A program made the position numbers and the translations under genes. Under the pieces are notes generated by a model. It was given only the letters and a program-made list of their open reading frames with translations. It searched no databases and was not told the origin of the DNA. From Orthonyx spaldingii (lineage: Eukaryota; Chordata; Aves; Passeriformes; Orthonychidae): 64,000 bases of DNA. Every line of letters starts with the position of its first letter. Position 1 is the first letter of the stretch. Shown here one piece after another: positions 11,646 through 25,245 of the stretch. The stretch spans positions 225,076 through 289,075 of the forward strand of contig VZTJ01002487.1 of the NCBI GenBank assembly GCA_013397795.1, written 5' to 3'.

Positions 11646-14387
11646 GTAAATTATAAGTAGAAATTAATTTCTGCTCTTATATGTGATGAGGTTGTAATAT
11701 CCTGTCAAAACTGTGAAATTCTGGGAGCTGGAAGCATTTTGAAAATTGAGCCTTTAGCATTACGGTTTTATTGCTGAATCAACTCCAGTGCTTTTTTCTT
11801 AGGGTTATCTGACACTGAAAAGTATAATCAAAAAATATTATACTACTAATAAACAATAACTAATACATTGTTATTATTGCTGTTTTGTTACATGTCCCCA
11901 TTAAACCTGCTTTTGTTAAAGTTGCACACATTAACACCCAAGTTACTTAAACTTTTCTCTGCAATGTATGAAGCCAGTTGCTAGTACACAGATACCAATG
12001 AGGTGGACTGAAAGCACGTAAGTCTAACATTCAGCCATGAAGGTACTGCTAACATGCTTTGCTACATTGAATTTACAGCAGTAAGGTTTCTGTGGCTAGT
12101 AACTCTGCTATTGGTGCCATGAAGAATTCTACTCTGCCTTTCCCAATGGTATTCTGAGTGAATGCTCTCAGGACACATGCACTTGGAGCCAGTCCAGGTC
12201 ACAGCACTCTTTTTATGGCCTTTAGATACTGTGCTTAAACTATGAGTGAGCCTGCAGAATGCATTACCACAGGACACCTAATCTCATCTCTTGAGATCTT
12301 GAGGGAATTGCACATCAACAGAGATGTTATGGTGTGCAGTCTGAATTTGCACTCTACGATGAGCCACCACACCATAGCATTCATTCTGATGAACCTCTGG
12401 TTGATGCAAACAAAAGGTACTGCAAAACTTAAGTGTCAGTGTATAGAGGAAAGATTTCACAGTGCATGCTTATACCCTGGTTTTTCCTTACATTCTGTTA
12501 AACCACTCATCTCTTTAAAGAAAGGAAAGTGAGGAGAAAGACATTATATCTGTACCATATTATGTATAAATGCGAAATACATGAATTTATTATCAGCACT
12601 CACTAAATATTCCAAATCTCTGGAGAAGCTAAAATACCCCAAACTATTAACTAGCAATTTTGCACCAATTGTATTTTACCTACTGTTTGTTTCCATGTGT
12701 GTCTGTGAGCATACACATATATAGATTTTGAATTTTAATTGGATTTTCTTCACTGTGACTCTGAAATGCAAAATTTTAACACTCCAGGGTGACCCGTGTC
12801 CATGTGTTATTGCATAATAACTTTTTGTCACCTATATTTAGCTAGCAGACTACATACTTCCTGTCCAGTTGAGCAGAAGTGACTGTTCTGCCAAGAGAGC
12901 AATCCCTTAGTAATAGAGAGATCTTCATGGAATTCTTCTGGCTAAGAAATAAGCAGAACATGTTCGAGGATTCATAAGTGCTATTTCCATTATCTGTGAC
13001 CTCCGAAGTTCCAGGTCCTGCAATCTGTTTTCTTCTGTACTGTCAGTGCCCTTCAACCCTCATTTCCTAGTTCACATTCTTAAATAATTCTCCATCCTGA
13101 ATCCCAAATTATTCTCCCTTCTCCTCCTAACCTCTTTTTTATTGCCATTCTGCTGCCATATATGAAACAAGACTGCTCCTGAATGACAGATTTCCATTCT
13201 GCTCACCCTTAGAGATAAAAATGTTTTATACATTTTTGATGTGGAGAGCTGGTCCAAAAAATCAAAAGGACACCTAAGAAGGTACGTAAAGACCAATCAA
13301 ATAAAGAGACTACTGCATACTAAATTTGCCTTCTATACCTTAAAATGCACAGCACTAATTAAATATCTCAATGAGCAGTAGCATTTGTCTAGTCTCCTCT
13401 GAGTTGGTGTCATTTACACTGCACCATTGCCCATTAAAACAAAAGCAGTTCTTCATGTCCCCTAACACATTTTGCCAGTCAAGAGTCAATCTGTGTGAAA
13501 GCCTATCACAGAAAATAACTGCAAAGAGTGAAATCAACATTCCAACAATATTGTAAATTATGTAAGGTAACCAGAAGCTAATTGAAAATAGAGAGATGTT
13601 TTGTAGAAACAATGCTGCGCTGACAGAGAGATTAAAAAAAGGAAATGTCAAAAACCGGACTGTTTATGTTATAAGAAGAAAAATACTCAGAAAAATATAT
13701 TCCTTTCCTGGGTAAAATTCAGCATTATGAATTTGAAAGTTGAGATTCTAAATCTTGGAAATCTTTTTTAACTTGCTCAGTTAAAAAGACAGCTATCTCT
13801 ATGGGTTCCACAGGAAAGTGCCCAGGTTAAGTCTTTCCTGTAAGTCGAATGAGACTTGAACTAGTCTAAAATAATGGTTCAGAAACTTCATCTTTGTCTA
13901 CTGCTTCTAAATTGTATCTTCTCATTTGTTTTAAGACAGATGCAGTTCTTAAAGAGCAACCTAAATTTGTGTAGCAATTACTACAGAAATTCCAAGAAAA
14001 GTTGCAAACATTTGCACTGAAAATAGAAAGAAATCTTGACTTTCTCTCATGTTTTACGCAGCAGACCTTATGCTAGAGAAACTGATGCCAAACATATGTA
14101 TCAGAAGTTTCTTGACTGCCCCTTTACTATTTTCTGGAAGGTTTTCTCTACTGTAGTAACCCAGATTGGGCTTGCCTAAGGTGAAGAGACATCTATAAAC
14201 TGAACTAGCAACCTAAAAAAATGTAAAGAAGTAGACATGAGGGATCCTGTTACAAGCAGACCACACAGACAGTAATTTAAAAGTTGTGATATCACTGTCA
14301 GTAAGCCAAGAGGAAAACAGATATACTTGCCTGGTGGGAGAGGCTTGGTTTCCAATCTCAGAGTACTGATTTTATGTTAAACAGCTC

Positions 14388-14457
14388 TCAGCAAAAAAAC
14401 CAAAAAACCAAACCAAACAAACAACAACACAACAAACAAACAAAAACAAACAAAAAT
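14388..14457. repeat. A/C-rich low-complexity tract
   Basis: Iterated CAAACAAA and CCAAAAAA words on the plus strand. It is the rough complement of the T/G-rich tract at 14634-14738, so the two flank about 180 bases in inverted orientation. Confidence 0.85.
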
Positions 14458-14633
14458 GAACCCCTTTTATTCAGGACTTTCCTTGGCCTCTTAGCCAGAA
14501 CATTCTCATACGGGAACCACTCTGTTGAGATTTTTGCAGCAGCAGAGCTCTTCTGAGTGTTTGCCTATTCAGATTCCTCAATCACCTAAACAAGACTTAT
14601 GTTATTGCTGTGGTCTGTGCAATAGCAGTGTTT

Positions 14634-14738
14634 CTTTTTTTTATGACTGCTGCTCCCAGGATGGCAGGATTGGGGGGTTTTTTGTTTGCAGCTGATTTTT
14701 TTTGTTTTGTTGGTTTTTTTTGTTTGTTTGGGTTTTAA
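14634..14738. repeat. T/G-rich low-complexity tract
   Basis: Runs of T broken by GG and GTTTG, in two blocks around a CAGCTGA segment. It is roughly complementary to the A/C-rich tract at 14388-14457. Confidence 0.8.
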
Positions 14739-17700
14739 AATAGGATTGACCAAATGTTTTAGAATGCAAATGTTTTCAGCTTCCCAGACTTCTTTCCCTG
14801 GCAATGCAGCAATTGCATATTTGTTCTTCAGCTTAAAAGACACAATACCAGATGTCCATCTAAACTGCAATTAATGGGGCTTGATTAATGATTAAGTGGA
14901 ACAAAAAATCTTCTGGAGGGGAAAAAAAGGAAGGAACGAAAAAAATAGAGTGGAAAGCAAGTGGAAGTGGAAACACAATCAGGTAAGCAAGGGAAACAGG
15001 AACAAGACGATGCAGAAGGATAAGCTGAAGAACAAACTGTAGTGTAAGTGTAGGAGAGTTTATACGACTGGTCAAGGCATCCAAGAACAGCAGCAGATTA
15101 TCTATGTCCTTCACTAAAGACAAGTGCACCACAAGTTGTATTTAGTAGGCAATCTAAAGGCATTAAGTTAAAACTGGATTTCAGTTATCCTGCCAAATTG
15201 AATAAACTATTCAAAAAATCAATCTCTGAACCAAAATTTTGAATCTAATGCACAGAAAATCTATAATTAAGAACAGTGTGAACTGAAAGAAGTTCAAATC
15301 CTAGCATGTTTTCAAGATACAATTCATATTACAACTTACAAGGAATTGTTTCTTGAATCTTAACCATCAGCAATAATTTCTTTTAATGCACCTAAACATT
15401 TTCTAACCAACAGTACACACCCATCCACTGAATCCATATAAGTCAAACTGTAACTGTAGTAAACTGTGCATAAATAAGAATTAGATAGTTACAATATGTT
15501 ATTACTTGATTTTGATTTCTGGATAATACACTAATGAAATGATTCCTGAATGCTTACAACAAAGACAGAACCACAAAGATAACGAGCATGTACTGGTAAA
15601 ATGCAGAATGACATGATAGTACATATATATCCTGAAAGCTTTAGGAAATGCAATAAGAAATTTGGCTGAAGGAAAATTACCAGAAACACAACCATGTATT
15701 TTCCTATTTTAATAAATAAAATGAAGGGTAACAAGTAGTTTTCTTCTTAGAGTACCTTTTGTGAGAGATCTCAATCACTAAAGCTAATCAAAGCTTCTAT
15801 AAAAATGGAAATAATTCATATAGATTAAATGGGACAAGTTGGGAATATTAGGACACAGAAAACGGACTATTTAATGTCATGTGCCAGAAGGCTGTTCCCA
15901 ATTACTGTTCTATTCCAAGGATGTAAGCCAATTTTTTCAATCCCAGGCTTATTTAGACATAACAATAATTATCCTCAGTCTCTCTTCCTGCTTCATTATA
16001 GACTAGGAAAAAAAGTAAAAAACTGCTTGAGTCGTGTATTACTGTCCTCAAAAATCTGAAAATAGGAAAATTAAATCACTTTGCCAGTGACTCTATGGGC
16101 TTGCAAAGCACTTTTAACTATGTGTTTGCTGATTATTTTCTGCCAAGACATGGTCCCCCTTTCCCTCATTGTGATCTGGATACCTACCCTGCTAAGCCCT
16201 ACTTTGTTATGCAACTTGTGCTGGAACGCTGAAGCAACTATGTGTCTTCACAGAACATATAAAAGACTTCATCATTCAGACTTAAGGAAAAAAAAAAAAA
16301 AAAGATGGCAATGGATTAGCCCCCCACGCTTTAAATACTTCCCACCCACTAGAGAATTCAAACAAAAATCTATCCCACAGTGCACATTCCATCTGACTGG
16401 TATTCCCAGAATAGAAGTGTTTCAATTGTTTGGCACAGTGCATCACCAGGAATAAATATATCAAGCCAACCACAGCTGGATCATTAGGTATTAAGACGTA
16501 TTATTTCTGGGATACTCTGACATTTCGTCATAGTATCAATACAATTACATTTACAATTGCTTTGAGTACTACTGGGAAATGGTCCTGAAGCATGAACAAC
16601 TTCTCACACATTCTGCAAGTTTCCAATCTTGAGCAACACACAAGTCATTAAAACCTAACAAACAAGAGGCTACCTTTACCAAATAAACATTTCCTCATCT
16701 TTTTCTAATGTGACAGTACATGGCAACATTCTTCTTACTGAGTAATTCCAGAGGAAGATTTTCTCATGGCCAAAATGTTTCTTTTGTTACAGATTCAGCA
16801 TCTTAACTCAGCAGAAGATTTGGAAAAGATCTGCAAACGGCTTTCAGCTGTATAGAAAATCTGCTACAAAGTGCTTTCTACCTAGTTCTATGAAAGCTGC
16901 AAAACAAATGGACAAAATCACCTCCAACAACTTCTTGATCAATGTTTACCACTACTGAGGTTTTGCCAAAAGAAAATGGCAAGTTTCCTACAGGGGTCTA
17001 CCATGCATTGCAGAGTATTCACAGCTGGAAATCAAGTACAAACTCCTCCTTAGACAAATCTTGTGTTCTAAATACGATTATATTTTGGCAATCTGCAATT
17101 ACCTTCAAAAAAAAAGTTCTGACAGTGAAATATGCTGCAAATGTAACACATAAAAGAGCTTCAAATTCCTTGCCTTTTGCTCATATTTATTTTGATGTAC
17201 ATCAGAACTGTAGAATTCAAACTAGTACAGTGAGAATAGGGAGGAAAAATCATAAAATTCCTCTAAAACAGAGGACAACAATTAAGGAGCATGCAATAAA
17301 CTAAAATTGTATTTTGTAAAAAAAAGATTGTGCATTGTCTTTCATTATTGTCTGTCTCTCTGTTCTATCATACTCCAGATGCACAGATGACATCAAAATA
17401 GATGCCTGTAACGACAACAGCTATAGTACAAGAACTTGACATCTGTACTAATAATTTGCATAAACTTTATTTATCTTTGCAGGGATGCAACCTCACAATT
17501 ATTTAGAAGCACCTACATTAGTAACATTAGCAGCATTTGGTTGAGGGATTGTGTCAAATGGTCAGGAGGAAGCTGTGAGTAACCACAGTGTAACTTACCA
17601 CAGCTTTCGTAGTGCAGCCAAAGCAGCAGAGAAAGATAACATAATATGTAGTTGTCATCAAATGTAAACATAGCCCACAAAAATATAAGTACACAATTTA

Positions 17701-19483
17701 ATCTTCTAATCAAATATTTAGCTTTCATCCATCTTTGAAAAAGAAAAGGTAAGCACATGGGTGAAGAGCAAACCAATCCCAGCTGTAAGGGGAAATCATG
17801 TACAAGACCATATCCTACAGAGACAAAGCAAGGGAAAGCAGACACATATGGCTTTGCCCTTTATTACGTTAATCATGACTGATATCAAACTTAAACTGCC
17901 CTAACATCAGGAAAACTTGTTTTAAGATAGTGCCCAGCTATCCTAAGGCTTTGCAGGTGCTCATCAGGTCTGCACGAGAGGATGAGCAGACAGGCCAAGA
18001 CAGCCCAAGCATGTTTGAAAGGTCCAAAAAAGCACAGCTGTACAGACTACAGTCCTACCCTTCCTTAAGTACTCCAAAAAGGCTCTTGGGATCACACAGA
18101 GAGAACAGAATCCACTTCCTCTTTCAGTTTCATATATTATGCAGGCTACAAGCAGAATTTCATCCATAAACAAGAGAATCTTTCCAAATACATAGCAGTC
18201 TGTATTAAGGACCACTGTCATTCAGTGGCCCTTGTTTAGTTCGGCAACTATGACTTATTTTAAAGGCAAAATCAATACAGGCAAATTCAATACTTTAAAG
18301 CAAATTCACTGCAGGATGCCTTTTAAAGATAATTACAAATCTTTGGTACAGATATAAAACTGATACTTTGCCTTAAAGGATGACAGAAAATGGTTAGAGA
18401 CAACACAGTTTAGTGCAAGCCCATTAGGACTAGTCAAATCTAATGAACTTTCATTCCCATGTTGAGTGTAATACGATCATTAACTGATCCCACTAACTGA
18501 ACTGACCCAACAACTTAAAACAAGTCATAAAACAGGTGGCAAAAAATACATTAATTGACCATCCACATCACCCAGAAGTCACTCCGTGGGGGAAAAAAAG
18601 AAACACTTCCCCAGATTGTTCCTTTACCATACCATCCTTTCTTACTATATTTTTCTTATACTTTTGACTGAGACAGAGCATAAATAAACAACATTTGTAG
18701 GTTTTCTTATATATCTTCTTCTGGCAGTGGTTACAGTGTACATAACAGGGAACAGTCTTGGAAAAAAAGCTCTTGGCAGTTGGGGAGTTTATTTTTTTCT
18801 GCTTGTAGAGCCACATTTCCAGGTGTACTATAAAACTTCATTGACAGTCATTGGCCCAGAATTCTAGTGGGCTGGCTTGTTTATTTGTTTACCATCCCCA
18901 GTTACAGATTCACTTGATTTGGGGTTACTTTCACTTCATTAAGAAACTTTCACTGATTTCTCACCCTATTCTGCTTGTCAGTATCCCAAACCACTCATTC
19001 ACTCCCTACAGATTTTTGAATCCCTCAGTTGAAAAGAAAACCTTTCATTATAAAAGGATTAGAAGAAAAAGCCAACAGTTTCCAGTAGCTGAGCTCTCTT
19101 TATGATCTGCTCTACAATTCCAAAATAATCTTCCAGACAGCTGCCAAGATGGTTATTTTCCCTCAGACTGGAGACCAAAACGGTGACTAACCTCAAGCTT
19201 GCGGACTGGTGTTACACGGCTCTTGCCACAACACTTGGTCATTTCTGAAGAGCCCATCAGCATAAATTAGCAAGGATCTGCTCTGCATTAACTACATAAC
19301 TAGAAATATAATATAATGTAACATTATGTTACTTGCTTTCTGAATGAAATGATGTATTCCTAGTTATAATAATTCTGTTAGCAATACCTTCTCTAGGTGT
19401 AGCAGGGACCTGCACAGATACCAGAAAAATGCTAACAAGGAAATATACATGTCCATATTATATGCATATTTACTTAAATACAT

Positions 19484-19513
19484 ACACACATATATATATA
19501 TATATATATATAT
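19484..19513. repeat. (CA)n(TA)n microsatellite
   Basis: A short CA stretch running into about 12 TA dinucleotides, followed by TATGAAAGC. Confidence 0.95.
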
Positions 19514-20067
19514 GAAAGCATTTTATTACTATCTCACAAATCCTACCCATGCCTTTAAATTACTTATTGGGGTAAATATTACAAGAGTTCAAGAATATTG
19601 GTCACAGGGCACATAATTTCCTTGTTTATAGCAGTTGCCTAAGATGCTAGCACAGATATTGCATTGTACTGAAACCAACAAAAAGGCGTATTCACAGATA
19701 CAGCTTATTGCTTTTTGCCAGACAGAGTAAAGCAACAGCACAGGAATTATTTATCATTCTGCGGGAGGGGGGAATCTAAAAATAAATACTGTATTTTGCT
19801 ACACTTAGTCAGCTAGTTTTTAGCAACCTGATCACATCCAAGAGATTATAACTCTTGTAGAAAAATATCAATGATGAAAAAACAGTTAATTTTAAGGTAA
19901 TATCCACTACAAATAATCTTATATAATAAATATCAGTGGTATTATTCCACATATTCATTTATTTCAAATTACACTGATTATAATACACTGATATATATAA
20001 TTCAGCTACCAAATTTCATAGCACATCAGCCTGTACAAGTCTAAATGATCTGCATGCAATAGATACT

Positions 20068-20104
20068 CCTCTATTCTACTCTACTCTATTCTCCTCTACT
20101 TTCT
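20068..20104. repeat. CTATT/CTACT pentamer-like tract
   Basis: Imperfect tandem pentamers (CTATT, CTACT, CTCCT) forming a pyrimidine-rich low-complexity tract. Confidence 0.7.
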
Positions 20105-21673
20105 TCTATATACAATGAGCTGTGCAGAAGAGATAACTATGTGGTATCCCAGCCCACTCATGTTAGAGCTCCTCTTTCTGGTGAAACATACTCCTGAGGT
20201 ACAAATGGGTTCCCACCCTTATCACATCAGAAGTACACACTAAATCATCTATTTTAACAGATATCTACTGGTTAAAAACAGGTACAAGCATGGGACTTCC
20301 TGCTAGAGAAGTAACCCACCAAATATCTTTTGGGAACTCTAATCAGTGGTCCTCTTTAGGGAGAGGATCACTTTAGGCAAAACTTCCTTGTCTTGGCAGA
20401 TGTCAGAGGTCAATTAAAGGCACCATTTCAGGTTTTGGTAAAACAGAAGACCTTTGACTTCAAAGTGACTGCTCAACAGAGTACCTTCAAGGAGTACAGT
20501 CACTTGCTGCAGCTCTCTTCAGCACAATCTAGGAGGGAAAGGATGATTTAATTTATGTGGAATGAGACTGGAAAAATGCAAATATCCCTTAGTTGGAAGG
20601 AACAATCAGATGTATTCCATCTCTGCCTGTGAAAAGTTCCCCATAATTTGTACGGGCATGTGGACAGCAATGAATTTCTACATCAGCAGTAGGCTCTGTT
20701 ATCCCACAAGCAAGAAAGATTCCTTCCTGGCTACTTTTATTTCTAGTTGCTTATAGCAGCCCAATTGCTGTGAAGTGCCACAGCAGATTAATGTGATAAG
20801 AAAAAAACCCCACTCTTGATGTTTCATGTGGATTGCAGCTCTATTATTCAGAATGACGGGTATAAAATTATTTATATCTATATGTGGAGAGAAGTGAATT
20901 CCAGAGACTGTAATGCCAGTATCATAAAAGCTTGGTACCCACAAATTTAGACTGAACACTATGAAAAGGAAATAAACAAAAAAAGCAGAAACATTCACAT
21001 AAAGTTTAACTTGTATGGGTCTTTTGTCCAAAATTATACTCAGTCACTATTAGGATCTGTTGCCTAAGAATACTTAGATATCTAAGGCATCCATCTAACT
21101 CTAACAACTGCCAGGCATTTATTTCCTGTCATCCTAGCAAAAATAAAACACGGGTTTATTATAAACTTATTTTTTCCCCATAGTTACCTATGAGACTTGT
21201 CACCACTTTCCCACAGCACTCTCATGGACTTTGAGTCCTTTGTATCACACCACCTTCCAGGTAAGTACCCACAGAAAATAAAGTTGCAAAGAACTTTGAA
21301 AGGTTATTCTGTTAGTCTTCTTCCAGGATTTCTTGGGTACTTCTTCACTGTTTTCCTCAACCTCTGACTGAAACACCTTCTTCCAAGTCCCAAATGAATC
21401 AGTACAAGTTCAGAAGGAAAAGCCCATATATGGAAATCTAAATGTCCAGGTTCACATATATGTTGTACAGTGCACAGCCATCACATTTTCCTTAGCCTTC
21501 ACTGTAATAAAGTAAGATTGTTAACAAATCTGGATATTTATCTTCACTGTATTAAACAAACCAGAGTAGTATTCCATAAAACACACCTTGTTCCTAACCT
21601 CATGGAAAGCTCTTACATTTATGTGCTTTAATAGTCCTAAATTAATATAATTTACACTATCCTGCTAGATGCG

Positions 21674-23219
21674 TGTAGTGGTTTGAGTTCGTTCACCTGA
21701 GTTTCTGGCTAAATGCCAGCACACCTACCAGATTTTATTCAATTTTGCTGTGAGATAAGGATTAGGAGTAGGTAAAGCAGGCTTAAACTTCAAAGAATAT
21801 AAAGAAAGTTTATTAACAAACTTGAAGGAAAATAATTAAGAACCAGAACAAAACTTTCAGAACACTTTTGCTCCTCCCACCTCTATTTTTTCCCAATGAC
21901 AATACAAAAAAACAACACTTTGACTTTCAGTCAGTTTACTACTTTTAAATTAGTCTTTCCTCAGTTCATTTAGAGAGAGAAGTTTCCTGCTGCTTTACTA
22001 TGTTGACTTCTCCACAAGAAATACAGTTCTTATGGTTTTCAGCTTCACAACTAGCAGCCGCCGAGGAGAAAAAGATCTCTGCTTGTTGTGGAAACTCGCT
22101 CCCACACCAGTAACTTTCCCACAACTACTATGGTGGGTTATGATGGTTCATGGGGTATTCTTTTAAGGACGAGTGGTTCTACTACTGCAGCAAAGAAATC
22201 CCCTTCTTCCATGACTGGCAACCCAAGTCCTCCTTGACCATTCCCTGGGGCAAGGGATCTGGATCACAGCTTTTTTTCTGTCTCTTTTCAAACTTCTCAT
22301 CAGGCTGCAATTACTTCCGTATTTACTTATCTCTATACAGGTGCCTTGGTTCACTGGCTGCACTGGCTGCAGGTAGAACGTCACATCCCCCCCTTCGACT
22401 ATGTCTTCATATATTACAGGGAATATTTTAGCTTAGTCTCAACTATGGTTTTACAGAAGAATTTTCAGCTTTCACATTAAAAGCACTCCTCATGCTCCTC
22501 TTTCTTCAGGCATCAGCTCTACTTCTCTCACTGACTTTGAGTCTTTATGTTGTGTTTCTGTAAGTGTCCTCACTCTTTGTCTGTGCAGGGGAGGATGGGT
22601 GTCTGCAAGTTTCATCTAGGTAATGAAAGGGTTAATTTCTTTTCTGGGCCTCTGCGACAGTCCCATGATCTTTGCCAGGTTGTTTAAAGAGTCTGAGCCA
22701 GGCTGCAGAAGCAGTCAAGAGTCTCATTAACCTCACTCTGCGAAGCTGGCCCGGCCCGGCGGGGCCAGCCTGGCCCAAGGTGATAGAGCAGGGCCTGGCC
22801 CGAATCAGATGGAGCTGGCCCGGCCCCTGCCTATTTGCTGAACTGCATCTGAGCCGGAGAGCTCAGGCCGGGTCCTCCCCCATGCTCAACTGCACTGCTG
22901 CTTCAAACTCCTTTTCAACCCCGCGTCCCCCCTCTGCGGGGGAGGGGAGGGGGAGGGCAAGGGCCCACTCTTACCAGAGAGAGAAGCACAGGACTTGCTT
23001 CTCTGGCAGCAACAGGACAGGAAAAAGGGTTTTTTCTCAGGTTTCTCTCTCTTAAATATGTTTTTTTCCTGGAGGCGGAACAACTTTTAATTGGATTATA
23101 TACTTATCAGTACTCAAAACTAGCTGGTCACTGGCTCTGTTTCTCAGGAAGTAAGGTGTACTGCTTCCTGCACCATAGGTCACTTGCAAGACTGACCCTT
23201 CCTAGGCAAACCCACGACA
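21674..23219 (-). mobile_element. solo LTR-like element of an avian endogenous retrovirus, probable minus orientation
   Basis: The segment begins TGTAGTGGTTTGAG and ends AAACCCACGACA, a TG...CA pair with the inverted-looking ends common in avian ERV LTRs. Flanking 5-mers ATGCG (21669-21673) and ATGCT (23220-23224) could be a target-site duplication with one change. On the minus strand an AATAAA box lies near the end (complement of TTTATT at about 21808), followed by ACTTTCTTTATATTC, which favours minus orientation. A GC- and CpG-rich core lies at about 22740-22985. No gag, pol or env frame is present, so it is a solo LTR if the call is right. Its length of 1546 bases is long for an LTR, so a composite or nested element is also possible. 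Confidence 0.6.
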
Positions 23220-24228
23220 ATGCTTCTGTATTATTTTATTAGATTAATAAACATTAACGACACACTGCCTCCCTGACAAAATGCCCAGCTGCTAGGGAAT
23301 CACATTAGCAGATTTTGTAAATCTTACTGCTTCTGAGCCAGATACTAGCAATACAATAAACAGAAACACAAACAACACAGTAAAGCAACTGTGAACGTGA
23401 TGTGCTTTTACACTTCACGAGTGAATGCAGAGGAAACAGATTTCCTTATATCCAAGTGAAGATCAGTTACTGAATGTACTAAATCACCTCCACATTTCTG
23501 TGTGTTTAACTGTAACAGCATTTTTTCTTCTGACCAGATGATTATGGCCAATTTATTTTTGCTTATCATTAAACAGTAACAACTAATTAGCCTGTCCAGG
23601 ATGAGATATTTATGACTCTAATGTAAGGGTACAAGGTAGAGAAATATAGGCCTAGTATGATGGGAGACTTTGAGAAGCAGAGATGCAGGATTGGATGATA
23701 ATATACTACACAGGCTTGGGATGGTAGTAGAGAGAATTTCTCCTCAACTTTGTACTAGTATCCTGCTTGTCAAAAGATATAATAAAATTTATTTAGTCAA
23801 CAAGAAGCCTAGCTTGTTAAACTCTTTCTAGATAATGTTCAGTGACAGTTATACATAACCTACTCGATAGTGTATAACTATGCATAATAGTTCCATTAAT
23901 CTCCTTACTTAAAGATGTTCTGATTGTATTGTCCTTGTTCATGGCTGAGCAATACCTTACAACCAAGAATGGCTCAGCTTAAGTCAATAAGCTAAAAGAT
24001 GTACAACACTCAAGTGCTAAAGGATAACAAATGCAGAATCTGGATGCTTTCAGATACTCTAGAATCTTTATTGGACTGGAAAACGCAGTAATTAATTTGG
24101 CTCAAGAAATACAAAGAAGTACTAGACCACTACGTGAGCAAAAATTGTATTAACTAAACTCTACCAGTTTTATTGCCTGTTCACTTACTGATCAAACTGT
24201 CTCTAGTATGCAGTACTTTTCATATTTT
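23220..24228. other. non-coding AT-rich stretch
   Basis: Between the LTR-like element and a CR1 copy. No gene or repeat recognised. Confidence 0.55.
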
Positions 24229-25245
24229 CATAGAACCACAGAATTGTTTGGGTTGGAAAGGACGTTAAAGCTCATCTCATGCCAACCCTATGCCATGGGT
24301 ATAGACACCTTCCACTAGACCAGGTTACTCAGAGTCCCATTCAACCTGGTCTTTGACACTTCCAGGGATGGGGCAGCCAAAGCTCTGGGTAACCTGTTTC
24401 AGCAGCTAATCACCCTTGTGATAAAAAATTTCTTCCATATGTCCAAACTAAATCCTCTTTCAGTTAAAAACCATAGCCTCTTGTCCTGTTAATTTAAAAC
24501 CTTGGGGGGGCAGCAGGGGGGGGGAGTTAAAAGAAAAAAGCCTTTCTCCATTTTTCTTACAAACCCAACTTATATATATCAAAAAGATGAACAATCTCAA
24601 TTCTTTCAGCCTTTCCTCATAGGAGAGGTACTCCAGCATGCTAATCATCTTTGTGGCCCTCCTCTGGACCTGCTCCAACAGATCCCTGTCTTGCTTGTGT
24701 TGGGAACATTGGAGACGTGCAATACCTTCAAGTGGGGTCTCACCAGAGTTGAGCAGAGGCAGAATTACCTCCCTCAACCTGCTGTCCCACTTCTTTTGAT
24801 GCAGCCCAAGACACAATTGGCTTTCTGGGCTGCAAGTGCACATTGCCAGGTCACAGCCAATTTTTCATCCACCAGTACCCCAAGTCCTTTCTCTGCAGCA
24901 TTGCTCTCAAACCATTCATCCCCCAGCTTGTGCTGATAATGGGTATCACCTGACCCAGGTGTAGGACCTTGCACTTGGCCTTGCTTGACTTCAAGCAGCT
25001 TGCAGCTCCTCAAGCCTGTTGTGGCCCCCCTGAATGGCATCCCTTCCTTTTAGTGTAAACTGAACCACTCACCTTGGTGTCATCTGCAACTGTGCTGAGG
25101 GTGCACTCAATCACATTTATTTTGTTGATGTACATACTAAATAGCATTGGTTTCAGTATAAACACCACTTATTACTAGTTCGCACTTGGATACTGAACCA
25201 TTGACTGTAACTCTTGGGACAAGGATGTTGTGGAGGACATTACCA
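24229..25245 (-). mobile_element. CR1 LINE, truncated, minus strand
   Basis: A minus-strand CR1 copy of about 1 kb. Its left edge, ATAGAACCACAGAATTG then GTTGGAAAGGAC, is the complement of the CR1 3' tail. The minus-strand frame carries QVQRRATKMISMLEYLSYEERL and, further upstream, the zone that complements GACAAGGATGTTGTGG (25218-25233), a conserved CR1 reverse transcriptase region. Several frame breaks show that it is dead. A poly-G stretch at 24505-24525 is a local expansion inside the element. Confidence 0.9.

Larger units (their letters stand above)
8796..21673. other. long non-coding stretch
   Basis: Nearly 13 kb with no supportable exon. Apart from the 125-bp direct repeat, a TA microsatellite and A- or T-rich low-complexity blocks listed separately, I see no recognisable element. 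The longest open frames, for example 16081-16455 plus and 13355-13651 minus, have composition and codon use like random AT-rich DNA. Under the minus-strand gene model at 27.3 kb this is intron. Confidence 0.6.

Noticed and set aside
13355..13651. 98-codon minus-strand frame with hydrophobic stretches
   Set aside because: It looks membrane-like only because AT-rich DNA yields Phe, Leu and Ile. No splice context, homology or Kozak support.
16081..16455. 124-codon plus-strand frame containing a poly-Lys stretch
   Set aside because: The Lys run comes from an A homopolymer. Nothing else supports coding.
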